From Myxococcota bacterium (GTDB lineage Bacteria > Myxococcota > JAJVIH01), in contig JAJVIH010000031.1 of the NCBI GenBank assembly GCA_022072125.1, positions 35,039 through 99,038 on the forward strand: 64,000 bases of DNA. Reading direction: 5' to 3'. A program made the translations under genes and the position numbers. Positions within the stretch are counted from its first letter, which is position 1. Every line of letters starts with the position of its first letter. Positions 1 to 7,531 of this stretch are shown here, in pieces. The notes beneath the pieces were generated by a model, which was given only the letters and a program-made list of their open reading frames with translations, had not been told where the DNA came from and made no database searches.

Positions 1-47
1 CCGAGGTGATCCGCCTCGACGGCGCCATCCGCATGCAACCGAAATAA
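1..47 (+). CDS. 3' end of an unidentified coding region
   Basis: An open frame enters from the left edge and ends at TAA 45-47; the visible residues read EVIRLDGAIRMQPK. Only 14 residues are present, so no family can be assigned. A strong hairpin follows 24 bases later, which fits the end of a transcription unit. The frame could also be chance, but the position just before a hairpin and the convergent gene supports a real 3' end. Confidence 0.4.
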   Translation, partial: EVIRLDGAIRMQPK

Positions 48-71
48 GCGCTCCGTTTCACGGGCGATTAC

Positions 72-107
72 AATCCCTCCCAGCGCTTTGTGGCGCTGGG
101 AGGGATT
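72..107. terminator. 15-bp hairpin between convergent genes, probable bidirectional terminator
   Basis: AATCCCTCCCAGCGC (72-86) is perfectly complementary to 93-107, with a six-base loop. It lies between the plus-strand frame ending at 47 and the minus-strand gene ending at 145. No long U tract follows on either strand, so it is not a textbook intrinsic terminator. Stem length and position make termination or 3'-end protection the likeliest role. Confidence 0.6.
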
Positions 108-144
108 TCACATTCCGGCGCTCCACCAGCGCCAGCGCGCGCCG

Positions 145-1797
145 CTAGCGTTTGAGACCCGATCGCCAGAGATCGGTGATGGGGGGCTTGTCCGCCCCGT
201 TTTTGTCGAAGACACCGGAACAGGGCCAGGCGTTGAACAGGCTGAAGACATCGCTGTCGAACAATTGGCTGTCCGCCACCCAGCGCGGCAGCGGATCATA
301 ATCGCGGGCGAATGACCATACCACGAAGGGCATCCGGCGTTTGCGGGCCTCCCGCAGCACGTGGTCCATCCAGAAGAGTTGCGAACCGGCGTTGCCGCCG
401 GTTTCGATCCATTGCAGGCGTCCGTTCACGGGAATGCGCGCGAGCCCGCCGCAGGCGCGCGCCGACCATTCGGAAATCACGATGGGTTTGCTCCAGCCCA
501 GGCGATCCAGTTGCGCCAGCGGGTCCACCCAGGAACCGTATTTGGCGTGGGCCAGACAACCCGATTTGCCGTCCCAGTTCTCCGGATACCATTTGAGGAT
601 GGGCGCCGGGCCCTGTGGCGGGGTCATGGTCAGGCCGTCCGGATAGAAGGACAGCGCCAGAACATCCAGCCGTCCGCCTTCGTCCAGTTCGCCGATGGGG
701 GCCAGGTCGAGCGGATAACATTTCGCTGGATCGGGGGTTTCCGTGACCACGCCGGGAGCGCTGTTGCAGGAGGCGAAGACGAGTTTGTAGCAGGCGTCCA
801 TGTTCCAGCCGAGCAGCGACGGATACTCCAGCGTGGCGAACAGTTTGACCTGGGGATCGCGCTGGCGCAGCCGGTCCACGAGGTAATGATAAAGCGCGAC
901 CAGGGAAGGCCAGCTTTGCGGGCAGTTTTTCCGCAGCAGGTTGGCCTCGACCATGATGGCCAGATGCGAGGGCCGCAGCCGCGCGTTCAGCCAGCCCAAA
1001 AAACGCAGGTAGGCGTCCGCCATCGCCACGGTGACCGGTTTCACGCCGCCCGTGCTGATCCTGGCGCGCGGAGTGAAATCGGGGCAGTCACCGCCCATGG
1101 GGAGGCCGGCGCCGCCGGCCTGGTAAAGGGGCTGGTAGCCGCGGCGCGCGCCGTTGAGCACCGAGACCGCCAGATAGCGGGCGGGGGCCTTGTCGAAATA
1201 TTCCTGAAAACCCCGGACCCAACTCACGAGTTCCCCGGGGGCGCGCTGATCATACCACGCCAGGCAATCTTCGTTGGACGGACATTCTTCCGCGAAAACA
1301 TCCCAGGGGATGGCGCGATCCCAGTGCAGCACCGCCAGGTTGGAATCCCTGCTCAGGCTCTCCAGCCAGGCGGAGAGGTCGTGTTGCGGCTCCACTTCCA
1401 GCACGCATCCCCGGCCGGTGACGCCGCAGGATTCGTTTTGCAGGTTGTGCTGGATGCGAAACTGCGGAAAGCCCTGGCTGGGGTAGCGGAACGTTTCCGT
1501 CTTATCGCCGCCCGAAGCATCGCCGGGGGACTCGCCTATGTCCGCGCCGGGAACGGATGAATCGCCGGCGTTGCTGTCCGCGGGCTCTCCGGCGTCAACT
1601 GGAGAAGCATCAGGCGCGGATGAATCATCCGCGGCGGCGTCTGGCGCGGAAAGGCCGCCGCCTGACGGCGCGGCGTCTTCGATCGCGCTTGTATCCGCAC
1701 CGGGATTGCCGCTATGCGGATCCGCCGGACTCTGGCCGCCGCCGCAGGCCAGAAATCCGGTGCAGCACAACCACCACAGTCTGTTGGGGTTCGCCAT
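145..1797 (-). CDS. Secreted lipoprotein with glycoside-hydrolase-like domain
   Basis: 550 aa. The N-terminus (MANPNRLWWLCCTGFLACGG) looks like a short lipoprotein signal with Cys18 as the acylated residue; the lipobox FLAC is imperfect. A long Ala/Asp/Gly/Ser/Pro linker follows to about residue 95, then one large domain. In it, IVISEWSARACGG resembles the beta-strand carrying the catalytic Glu of clan GH-A TIM-barrel glycosidases, and IMVEANL could hold the second acid. Assignment to a specific GH family is not possible by eye. It lies 67 bases downstream of the Pho-box-controlled phosphoesterase on the same strand and may share its transcript. ATG 1797 has a GGAAG ribosome site. Confidence 0.6.
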   Translation of the reverse strand: MANPNRLWWLCCTGFLACGGGQSPADPHSGNPGADTSAIEDAAPSGGGLSAPDAAADDSSAPDASPVDAGEPADSNAGDSSVPGADIGESPGDASGGDKTETFRYPSQGFPQFRIQHNLQNESCGVTGRGCVLEVEPQHDLSAWLESLSRDSNLAVLHWDRAIPWDVFAEECPSNEDCLAWYDQRAPGELVSWVRGFQEYFDKAPARYLAVSVLNGARRGYQPLYQAGGAGLPMGGDCPDFTPRARISTGGVKPVTVAMADAYLRFLGWLNARLRPSHLAIMVEANLLRKNCPQSWPSLVALYHYLVDRLRQRDPQVKLFATLEYPSLLGWNMDACYKLVFASCNSAPGVVTETPDPAKCYPLDLAPIGELDEGGRLDVLALSFYPDGLTMTPPQGPAPILKWYPENWDGKSGCLAHAKYGSWVDPLAQLDRLGWSKPIVISEWSARACGGLARIPVNGRLQWIETGGNAGSQLFWMDHVLREARKRRMPFVVWSFARDYDPLPRWVADSQLFDSDVFSLFNAWPCSGVFDKNGADKPPITDLWRSGLKR

Positions 1798-1864
1798 GGC
1801 TGCTTCCGGTTGGGGGCGCGGTCCAGACGGACTGCCGATCCGCCCGCCTCATCCGGAAGCCAGA

Positions 1865-4381
1865 TTAATCGCCGTCCGGGTCCTTGGTCCAGCGGACCTT
1901 GACGCCGTGCTGATTCGTGCGGCCCATGCGGATGATGTCGCCAAGCCCCGGATTCTGGTCTGGCAGGGAGAAATCCATCTCCATGCTTTCCCAGGACCCC
2001 GGCTCGCCCATCTGGTTTTTCTTCGGCGTGTCCCAGCCCTGCGGCATTACGGCCTTGTAGGTGCGGCCGTCGCTGGCGTCCATGAAGCCGTCGAAAATCG
2101 GCGCGGCCAGTTCGTCGTACACATTCATGGGCGGAAGGCCCAGGAAAATCTCGGCGGTGCGGAAGAAGCTCATGAAGGAGTAGTGAACGCTGGAGGTATG
2201 GCCTTTCTTTGTCCACGGGGAGATGACCAGGCCCAGGGTGCGGTGGGCGTCCACGTGGTCGGCGCCGTCCTGCGGGTCGTCTTCCGTGACGAAGATGACG
2301 GTTTCGTTCCAGTAGGGGCTGTTGCTGATGCCTTCCACGATCATGCCCAGCGCGTAATCGTTGTCGGAGACCATCCACTCGGGCGTGGGCCGTCCGGGAT
2401 TGCGTCCGTAGGTGTGATCGTTGGGGATCAGGATATAGACGTATTCGGGGAAGATGCCCGCCTGCAGGTCCTTGAGGAAGATTTTCACCTTCTCCACGTC
2501 CGATCGCTCCATGCTGAAGAAGCCGTATTCGGTGCTGATGTATTTCTGCAGGCGCTGCACCTGGTTGCCAGGGCCGGTGATCTCGCCATAGGAGCGGAAG
2601 ATCAGGCCATTGTCGAGCACATGGGTGATGAAGAATCCGGCTTCGGTGAACGACGCCTGCTCGACGCCGGTGAGCGGCTGGCGTCCATCATCGCGGTAAT
2701 TGGGGCCCCAGGTTTTCTCCGAATAACTGTTGGAGACCATGGCGGACAGCCAGATATGCCCCTGGATGCTGATCTCCGATTCGGCGTGGAAGTTGTCGAG
2801 GTTGACGAACTGGCGCGCCAGGTTGTGCGTGTTGGGCGTGATCAGTTCGCCAAATTCGGTCAGCGACTTGTCGCCGTTGCTACCCTCCAGATCGCCGAGA
2901 ATCTGATCATAGGTGCGGTTTTCCTTGACCACCAGCACCACATGTTTGATGGGCGACTTGCGATCCCCCGCCGGCCACACCCCGCCGGTGGGGCGGCAGC
3001 CCGCCGAAAAATCACGGCGCGCGTTGTTCGAGTTCACCTTTTTGGTCAACTCCGCCAGCTTCGCCGCATCGGGAACCGGGGTCTTGCCCAGCACGCCCGC
3101 CATCATGCCGCCGACGTATTCGCTTTTGGGATTGGGCCCCGAACCCTCCCCCTTGCCCGCTAGCCAGTAGAGCGTCTTGCCATCGGCGGAGAGTTTCACA
3201 TCAATCGGGTACCAGGCGGTGGGGATGCTGCCCAGCACCTTTTTCGAGGCCACATCCACCACTTCGATGGAGTTCTTCGCCACGCTGGTGACATAGAGCG
3301 TCTTGCCATCGGGGCTTTCCGCCACCGCGTTGGGAAAGACCGACAGTTTGGGATCGTCATCCAGGGGGATATTCCCGGTGTTTTTGGCGGATTCGATATC
3401 GAGGATATCAATGCGGTCGGCGTCGGTGGAAACCACGTACAGCCGCTTGCCATCCTTCGCCGGAACGATCATCTCGGGGTTTTTGCCCACCGGAATGGGA
3501 TCCGCCGCCGCCTTGCCGGTGGCCAGGTCCACCACGCTGACCGTTCCCGGCGTGCGCGGTCGGCCCGCGTCCTTGACGCCCCAGCTTGAGACAAACATGC
3601 GCTTGCCATCGGCGGTGACATACAAGCTGTAAGGGTAATTGCCCCCCGCGAAGTCTTCGGAGGCGCCCGTGGCGAGATCGATCTTCCGGACCACGGTCAG
3701 GTCGTTGCGGGCCACGTACAATGATTTTTCATCCGGCGACAGCGCGAGACCCGCGGGGAATTTGTCCACGTCCCATTCGGCGTCGCGGGTCAGCTTGCCA
3801 TCCGGCCCCAGTTTGACCCTGTACACTTTCGATGAAGTTCCGCCCGCCGCGTACAGGTTGTTTTTCGAGTCCAGCGCCAGCCCGGTGAACAACGCCTTGA
3901 AGGCTTCCTTGTGCGCTGATTTCATGGAAGCCGTATCCACCACTTCCAGATGATGATTGGGGCGCACATTGCCGCTGTTGGTGACAATCAGATATTTGCC
4001 GTCCGGTGTCAGCAACATCGCGGTCGGCCACACCCCCACCTTCAGGGTCTGGCCTTCGGGCGTGATGGCCCGGCCATCGGGCAGCAGCACGCGGCCATCG
4101 GCGGTTTTGCCCGGCGGAAGGGTGCTTTCATCGCCTGGTTTGGGCGCGGGACAATCGGGAAGCGCCGTTCCGCCATCGCCGGCGCCGCCATCCGCGCCGG
4201 TTCCCGCGTCCGGTTGCGCGGCGGCGTCTTCCCCTCCGGAGCCGCCGCCATTTCCGCCGTTCCCCCCCCCGGAATTATTGCCGCCGCCGGGGTTATTGGG
4301 ATCGGCCTTGTTGTCTTCGGAGCAGGCCGCGATGGACAGGGCCAAAGCGGTGGCCAGGAAAGCGGAAAGGAAGCGGGACAT
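1865..4381 (-). CDS. Lipoprotein with beta-propeller and phosphoesterase domains, probable Pho regulon member
   Basis: 838 aa from ATG 4381, chosen because it opens a clean lipoprotein signal (MSRFLSAFLATALALSIAAC, Cys20) and has a GGAGAC ribosome site; the open frame continues upstream to 4546 but without either feature. After an Asn/Gly-rich linker there is a YVTN/YncE-like propeller (about 80-480, repeated DGK.LYV units) and then a phosphoesterase domain of the PF04185 type starting near HVVLVVKENRTYDQI. That family includes phospholipase C and acid phosphatases. It probably acts outside the cell or in the periplasm on phosphate esters; the substrate is unknown. A Pho box with a well-placed -10 precedes it. 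The linker contains a G9 run (codons 38-40). Confidence 0.75.
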   Translation of the reverse strand: MSRFLSAFLATALALSIAACSEDNKADPNNPGGGNNSGGGNGGNGGGSGGEDAAAQPDAGTGADGGAGDGGTALPDCPAPKPGDESTLPPGKTADGRVLLPDGRAITPEGQTLKVGVWPTAMLLTPDGKYLIVTNSGNVRPNHHLEVVDTASMKSAHKEAFKALFTGLALDSKNNLYAAGGTSSKVYRVKLGPDGKLTRDAEWDVDKFPAGLALSPDEKSLYVARNDLTVVRKIDLATGASEDFAGGNYPYSLYVTADGKRMFVSSWGVKDAGRPRTPGTVSVVDLATGKAAADPIPVGKNPEMIVPAKDGKRLYVVSTDADRIDILDIESAKNTGNIPLDDDPKLSVFPNAVAESPDGKTLYVTSVAKNSIEVVDVASKKVLGSIPTAWYPIDVKLSADGKTLYWLAGKGEGSGPNPKSEYVGGMMAGVLGKTPVPDAAKLAELTKKVNSNNARRDFSAGCRPTGGVWPAGDRKSPIKHVVLVVKENRTYDQILGDLEGSNGDKSLTEFGELITPNTHNLARQFVNLDNFHAESEISIQGHIWLSAMVSNSYSEKTWGPNYRDDGRQPLTGVEQASFTEAGFFITHVLDNGLIFRSYGEITGPGNQVQRLQKYISTEYGFFSMERSDVEKVKIFLKDLQAGIFPEYVYILIPNDHTYGRNPGRPTPEWMVSDNDYALGMIVEGISNSPYWNETVIFVTEDDPQDGADHVDAHRTLGLVISPWTKKGHTSSVHYSFMSFFRTAEIFLGLPPMNVYDELAAPIFDGFMDASDGRTYKAVMPQGWDTPKKNQMGEPGSWESMEMDFSLPDQNPGLGDIIRMGRTNQHGVKVRWTKDPDGD

Positions 4382-4429
4382 CGGTTTGTCTCCGGAAAAG
4401 CGGCAGGTCGTGATGGACTTCACAAGGCT

Positions 4430-4463
4430 ACCATAGCCCCCGCATGTGACAAAACCATGACGG
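4430..4463 (-). promoter_or_regulatory. Pho box and -10 element upstream of the phosphoesterase lipoprotein gene
   Basis: On the minus strand 4463-4446 reads CCGTCATGGTTTTGTCAC. Against the E. coli Pho box (two CTGTCA-type half-sites, 11-bp repeat) the two 7-mers each have one mismatch. Ten bases further is TATGGT (4435-4430), the -10 spacing typical of PhoB-activated promoters, where the Pho box replaces the -35. The start codon is 49 bases beyond the -10 and has its own GGAGAC site. Together with phoB in the same window, this makes phosphate-starvation control likely. Confidence 0.65.
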
Positions 4464-4484
4464 CGGCGGGGAGAAAATGCCGCC

Positions 4485-5072
4485 TCAGCCCATGCCCCGG
4501 CGGGAATTGATGGCCTGGGCCAGCGTCGCCTTGTCGGCGTATTCAATCCCCATGCCCACGGCGACGCCGGTGGCGGGCCGCGTCACCTTCACTCCCGCCG
4601 GAGATATCAGCCGCTGGAGGTACAACGCGGTCGCATCGCCTTCCACGGTCGGGTTCAGCGCCAGGATCACCTCGCTGACTCCATCCAGCCGCGCCAGCAG
4701 TTCGCGGATCGGCAAACGGTCCGGGCCCACGCCTTCCAGCGGATTGATGACCCCGTGCAGCACATGATAGCGGCCCCGGTATTCAGCGGTGCGCTCAATC
4801 GCCAGCACATCCTGAGGATTCTGGACCACGCAGATCAGACCGCCGTCCCGCCGCGGATCCGAGCAGTAGGCGCACAATTCCCCCTGGGAAGGAAAGCCGC
4901 ACTGGCGGCACAGGCTCATTTCATCGGCCAGCCGCGCCAGCGCATGGGCGATCTCGCGCGCCGCGCCAGTGCGGTCCGCCAGCAGGAAAAACACAAACCG
5001 CTGGGCGGTCTTTTCCCCCACGCCGGGCAGGCGGGCGAGCGCGGCAGTCAGTTGCTGGATGGGGTCCGCCAC
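4485..5072 (-). CDS. recR: Recombination mediator RecR
   Basis: 195 aa, the usual family length. N-terminal helix-hairpin-helix (LARLPGVGEKTAQRF), a C4 zinc finger (Cys55, 58, 67, 70), then a Toprim domain (GLICVVQNPQDVLAIERT) and the conserved C-terminal region ending near GMGIEYAD. RecR works with RecF/RecO to load RecA at gaps. Translation begins at GTG 5072 behind an AAGGAT site eight bases away. It closes the dnaX-ybaB-recR cluster, an arrangement common in bacteria. Confidence 0.97.
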   Translation of the reverse strand: MADPIQQLTAALARLPGVGEKTAQRFVFFLLADRTGAAREIAHALARLADEMSLCRQCGFPSQGELCAYCSDPRRDGGLICVVQNPQDVLAIERTAEYRGRYHVLHGVINPLEGVGPDRLPIRELLARLDGVSEVILALNPTVEGDATALYLQRLISPAGVKVTRPATGVAVGMGIEYADKATLAQAINSRRGMG

Positions 5073-5174
5073 GGTTCTGATCCTTGGGTGTCCGGTTGTT
5101 GCTTTCGGGCTCCCGCGATCCGCCGCCGTCCGCGAAAGGCGCCAGCGGGAGGGAGAGCGCCGCTTCCACGGCGA

Positions 5175-5507
5175 TCAGAAATTCATCAGCCCCGGGAGGA
5201 CCATGCCGCCGGCGATGCGCTGCATCTCCTGCTGCATGGTCTCGCGGGCGTTGCGGATGGCCTGGTTGACCGCCGCCGCGCACAGGTCCTCCAGCATGGC
5301 GGGCTCCGCCGGATCAATCGCCTGCGGATCAATCGTCACGCCCAGAACCTCGAATTTGCCGTTGACCGCCGCCTTGACCATGCCGCCGCCCGCGCTGCCT
5401 TCAAACCGCCGGTTGGCCATCTGCTCCTGAAATTCGCGGATGCGCTGGGTCATGCCCTGCGCCTGCTGGAGCAGGCCGTTGAGATCAAATTTTGCGGGAT
5501 CGATCAT
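5175..5507 (-). CDS. ybaB: YbaB/EbfC nucleoid-associated protein
   Basis: 110 aa with the typical YbaB pattern: an N-terminal amphipathic helix rich in Gln (LLQQAQGMTQRIREFQEQMA), the Gly-rich turn SAGGGMVKAAVNG, and a C-terminal helix with AVNQAIRNARE. Homologues form DNA-binding dimers. Its ATG at 5507 lies inside the tau extension of dnaX, whose stop is at 5485, so the two overlap by 23 bases. An AGAGG ribosome site sits seven bases upstream. Confidence 0.93.
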   Translation of the reverse strand: MIDPAKFDLNGLLQQAQGMTQRIREFQEQMANRRFEGSAGGGMVKAAVNGKFEVLGVTIDPQAIDPAEPAMLEDLCAAAVNQAIRNARETMQQEMQRIAGGMVLPGLMNF

Positions 5508-5933
5508 GGGGAACCTCTACTTTCACATTCTGTTCGCCGAACAGTTCCATGGCTGCCCGGGTGATCGGATCGGCCAGTGTTTCCCGGCGCAGGCGTTCTT
5601 CCTCCATCCGGCGTTCTTCCTGCTGGCGTTCGGCCAGACTGGTCTCGCCTCCCGCGGCTCCGGTTTCGCCGCAGCGGATGAACAACCGGGGCGCCGGCTC
5701 GAAATACTCCGCCAAGGCGGCGTTGATCCGCTCCTTGCCATTCTCCAGCGGCGCCGCATACTCCGGCGAGGTTACACATTCCAGCGTTTCGGCGTCCAGA
5801 CGCGCCAGGCGGACAAAATGCAGCAGGTTGCCCAGCATCGGCTGTTCCTGCTGAAGGGCGCGCACGAAATCCTCGAACCGGCCCGGGGAAGGCGCCACGC
5901 GCGGGCGCGGCGGGGGAGGCGTCAGGCCGGGGC
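5485..5933 (-). CDS. dnaX: dnaX tau-specific region, reached by -1 frameshift
   Basis: This frame is -1 relative to the gamma frame and is entered at the A9 tract (5942-5934). After Lys-Lys-Lys it reads SPGLTPPPPRPRVAPSPGRF and continues 149 codons to the stop at 5485-5487. The sequence resembles the tau C-terminal domain that binds DNA polymerase III alpha and DnaB: FVRALQQEQPMLGNLL, then a hydrophobic block and a charged tail (AERQQEERRMEEERLRRE). Full-length tau would be about 537 aa. The frame's stop overlaps the ybaB start, as expected for a translated gene end. A separate GTG start at 5898 is possible but needs no explanation if slippage occurs. Confidence 0.85.
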
Positions 5934-7097
5934 TTTTTTTTTAGGGCCGGCCCCCAGTTGCGCTTCCAGTTCCTCCAGGCGGCGCAGCCATTCATCCACC
6001 GGCGCGGCGTTGGCCGATTCGCACATGCGCACAATCAGCGTGTCCATCAGGATGCGCCCATCGAGGGCGCGCGCCATTTCCTCCGCCGCCTGGGTCAGGA
6101 TATGGGTCTGCCGCAGGATGAGGGCGCGCGGCGCGCGTGCGGCCTCATCCTGCAGCATCTGCAACTCCCCGGGCGCGGCGTCGAGCACGTTTTCCGGCGC
6201 CTTGCAGACCCGCGCGATCAGCAGCCGGTGGTAATGCCACAGCAGTTCATCCAGCAACTGCTTCATGTCATGGCCGGAGCCGTACACCTCCGCCGACACC
6301 GCCAGCGCGCCATCGGCGTCGCCCGCCAGCGCGGCGTTGGCCAGCCTCGCCACCGGGCCGGCCCCAATCAGGCCGAGCGCGCCGCGCACATCCTCCTCGC
6401 TGATGTCCGCGGCGGAGAAACTCAACACCTGATCCAGCAGCGACTGACTGTCGCGCATGGAGCCCGCCGCCGCCCGCACCACGTAGGCGAGGGCCTCGGG
6501 CGCGATTTTGCGGCCTTCCGCGCCGAGGATTTTTTTGAGCTGGTCGCCGATCAGCCGCGCGGGCAGCCGCTTGAAGTCAAACCGCTGGCAGCGCGACAGG
6601 ATGGTGTCCAGGATTTTCTGCGGCTCGGTGGTGGCGAAGATGAACACCACGTGCGCGGGGGGCTCCTCCAGCGTCTTGAGCAGCGCGTTGAAGGCCTCCG
6701 TGGTGAGCATATGCACTTCGTCAATGATGATGATCTTGCGCTTGCCGCCCGCCGGGGCGTAGCGGACCTGGTCGCGCAGTTCGCGGACGGCGTCAATGCC
6801 GCGGTTGGAGGCGCCGTCAATCTCCAGCACGTCCAGGCTCTGGCCCGCGGCGATGGTCACGCAGGCGTCGCACACGCCGCAGGGCGTCACCGTGGGGCCG
6901 TTCACGCAGTTGAGGGCGCGGGCGAAAATGCGGGCGGCGCTGGTTTTGCCCACGCCGCGCGCGCCCGTGAACAGGTAGGCGTGGTGGACCCGGTTCTGCG
7001 CGATGGAGTTTTTGAGGGTGCGGACCACGTGATCCTGCCCCGCCAGTTCATCGAATGTCCTGGGACGCCATTTGCGAGCGATAACCTGATAGGACAT
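5922..7097 (-). CDS. dnaX: DNA polymerase III subunit gamma/tau (DnaX), zero-frame product gamma
   Basis: 391 aa in the zero frame, starting MSYQVIARKWRPRTFDELAG as in nearly all DnaX proteins. AAA+ clamp-loader features are complete: Walker A GARGVGKT (45-52), zinc ligands Cys64, 73, 76, 79, Walker B IIIIDEVH (about 122-129), and the SRC motif (LSRCQRF). Domain III follows to about residue 365. The short product ends three codons after an A9 run, so this frame gives gamma and frameshifting gives tau. It lies just downstream of the SRP RNA and tRNA-Ser genes; no strong Shine-Dalgarno is visible before ATG 7097. Confidence 0.96.
   Translation of the reverse strand: MSYQVIARKWRPRTFDELAGQDHVVRTLKNSIAQNRVHHAYLFTGARGVGKTSAARIFARALNCVNGPTVTPCGVCDACVTIAAGQSLDVLEIDGASNRGIDAVRELRDQVRYAPAGGKRKIIIIDEVHMLTTEAFNALLKTLEEPPAHVVFIFATTEPQKILDTILSRCQRFDFKRLPARLIGDQLKKILGAEGRKIAPEALAYVVRAAAGSMRDSQSLLDQVLSFSAADISEEDVRGALGLIGAGPVARLANAALAGDADGALAVSAEVYGSGHDMKQLLDELLWHYHRLLIARVCKAPENVLDAAPGELQMLQDEAARAPRALILRQTHILTQAAEEMARALDGRILMDTLIVRMCESANAAPVDEWLRRLEELEAQLGAGPKKKAPA
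5934..5942 (-). promoter_or_regulatory. A9 slippery sequence for programmed frameshifting in dnaX
   Basis: The message reads CCU AAA AAA AAA GCC CCG GCC UGA in the gamma frame. Slipping back one base on the A9 run, or inserting one A during transcription, joins the upstream frame to the tau frame; without slippage translation stops three codons later. E. coli dnaX uses an A6G tract with ribosomal -1 shifting, and Thermus dnaX uses an A9 tract with transcriptional slippage. A possible GC stem (5908-5904 with 5896-5892) follows about 25 bases downstream but is weak. Confidence 0.85.
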
Positions 7098-7121
7098 GAG
7101 CCGAACGGGGAGTGAGAAAAA

Positions 7122-7207
<86 letters not shown>

Positions 7208-7256
7208 AAACTCGAAACCGGCGCGGGATATCACCCGCGGCGCGGAGTGTCAAAGA

Positions 7257-7348
7257 TGGCGGAGAGAGAGGGATTCGAACCCTCGGTACCCTTTTGGGGG
7301 TACACACGATTTCCAGTCGTGCACCTTCAACCGCTCGGTCATCTCTCC
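7257..7348 (-). tRNA. tRNA-Ser(GGA)
   Basis: The 92-nt gene begins GGAGAGA (7348-7342) and pairs with TCTCTCC (7267-7261). Discriminator G and an encoded CCA (7259-7257) follow. The anticodon arm is CACGA-CTGGAAA-TCGTG, giving anticodon GGA for UCC/UCU. The T arm contains GGTTCGAATCC. The long variable arm (GTACCCCCAAAAGGGTAC) is the class II hallmark of tRNA-Ser. Confidence 0.97.
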
Positions 7349-7372
7349 GCGTAATGGCGCGCGGAAAACTGC

Positions 7373-7389
7373 GCGGCCCGCCGGGCCGC
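7373..7389. other. Perfect 7-bp GC hairpin in the tRNA-Ser leader
   Basis: GCGGCCC (7373-7379) is complementary to GGGCCGC (7383-7389) around a three-base loop. It lies between the predicted tRNA promoter and the mature 5' end, so it may mark a processing site or end readthrough from the GNAT gene. There is no U tract. Confidence 0.35.
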
Positions 7390-7400
7390 AAGGACGCGGA

Positions 7401-7429
7401 AGTATGCACGCCGCCCCATGGCCGGTCAA
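7401..7429 (-). promoter_or_regulatory. Sigma70-type promoter for tRNA-Ser
   Basis: Minus strand: TTGACC (7429-7424), 17-base spacer, CATACT (7406-7401). This gives five of six -35 matches and four of six -10 matches with optimal spacing. The expected start lies about 45 bases before the tRNA 5' end. Transcription may continue into the SRP RNA and dnaX. Confidence 0.6.
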
Positions 7430-7531
7430 GGAATATCCGGAGCCATTCCTCTCCATTCATGCGCGGAAGCCGTGCTGGAGTCCGAAGCAATCCGGAAGCG
7501 GTGAATCGCGCCAGGGCGATGATCTCCTCTT

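Noticed and set aside
361..1560. Open frame of about 400 codons on the plus strand opposite the first lipoprotein gene
   Set aside because: Antisense composition and no recognisable domain; the minus-strand gene has a signal peptide and ribosome site.
4382..4546. N-terminal extension of the phosphoesterase lipoprotein
   Set aside because: The extension would bury the lipoprotein signal, cross the Pho-box promoter and overlap recR; ATG 4381 has the ribosome site.
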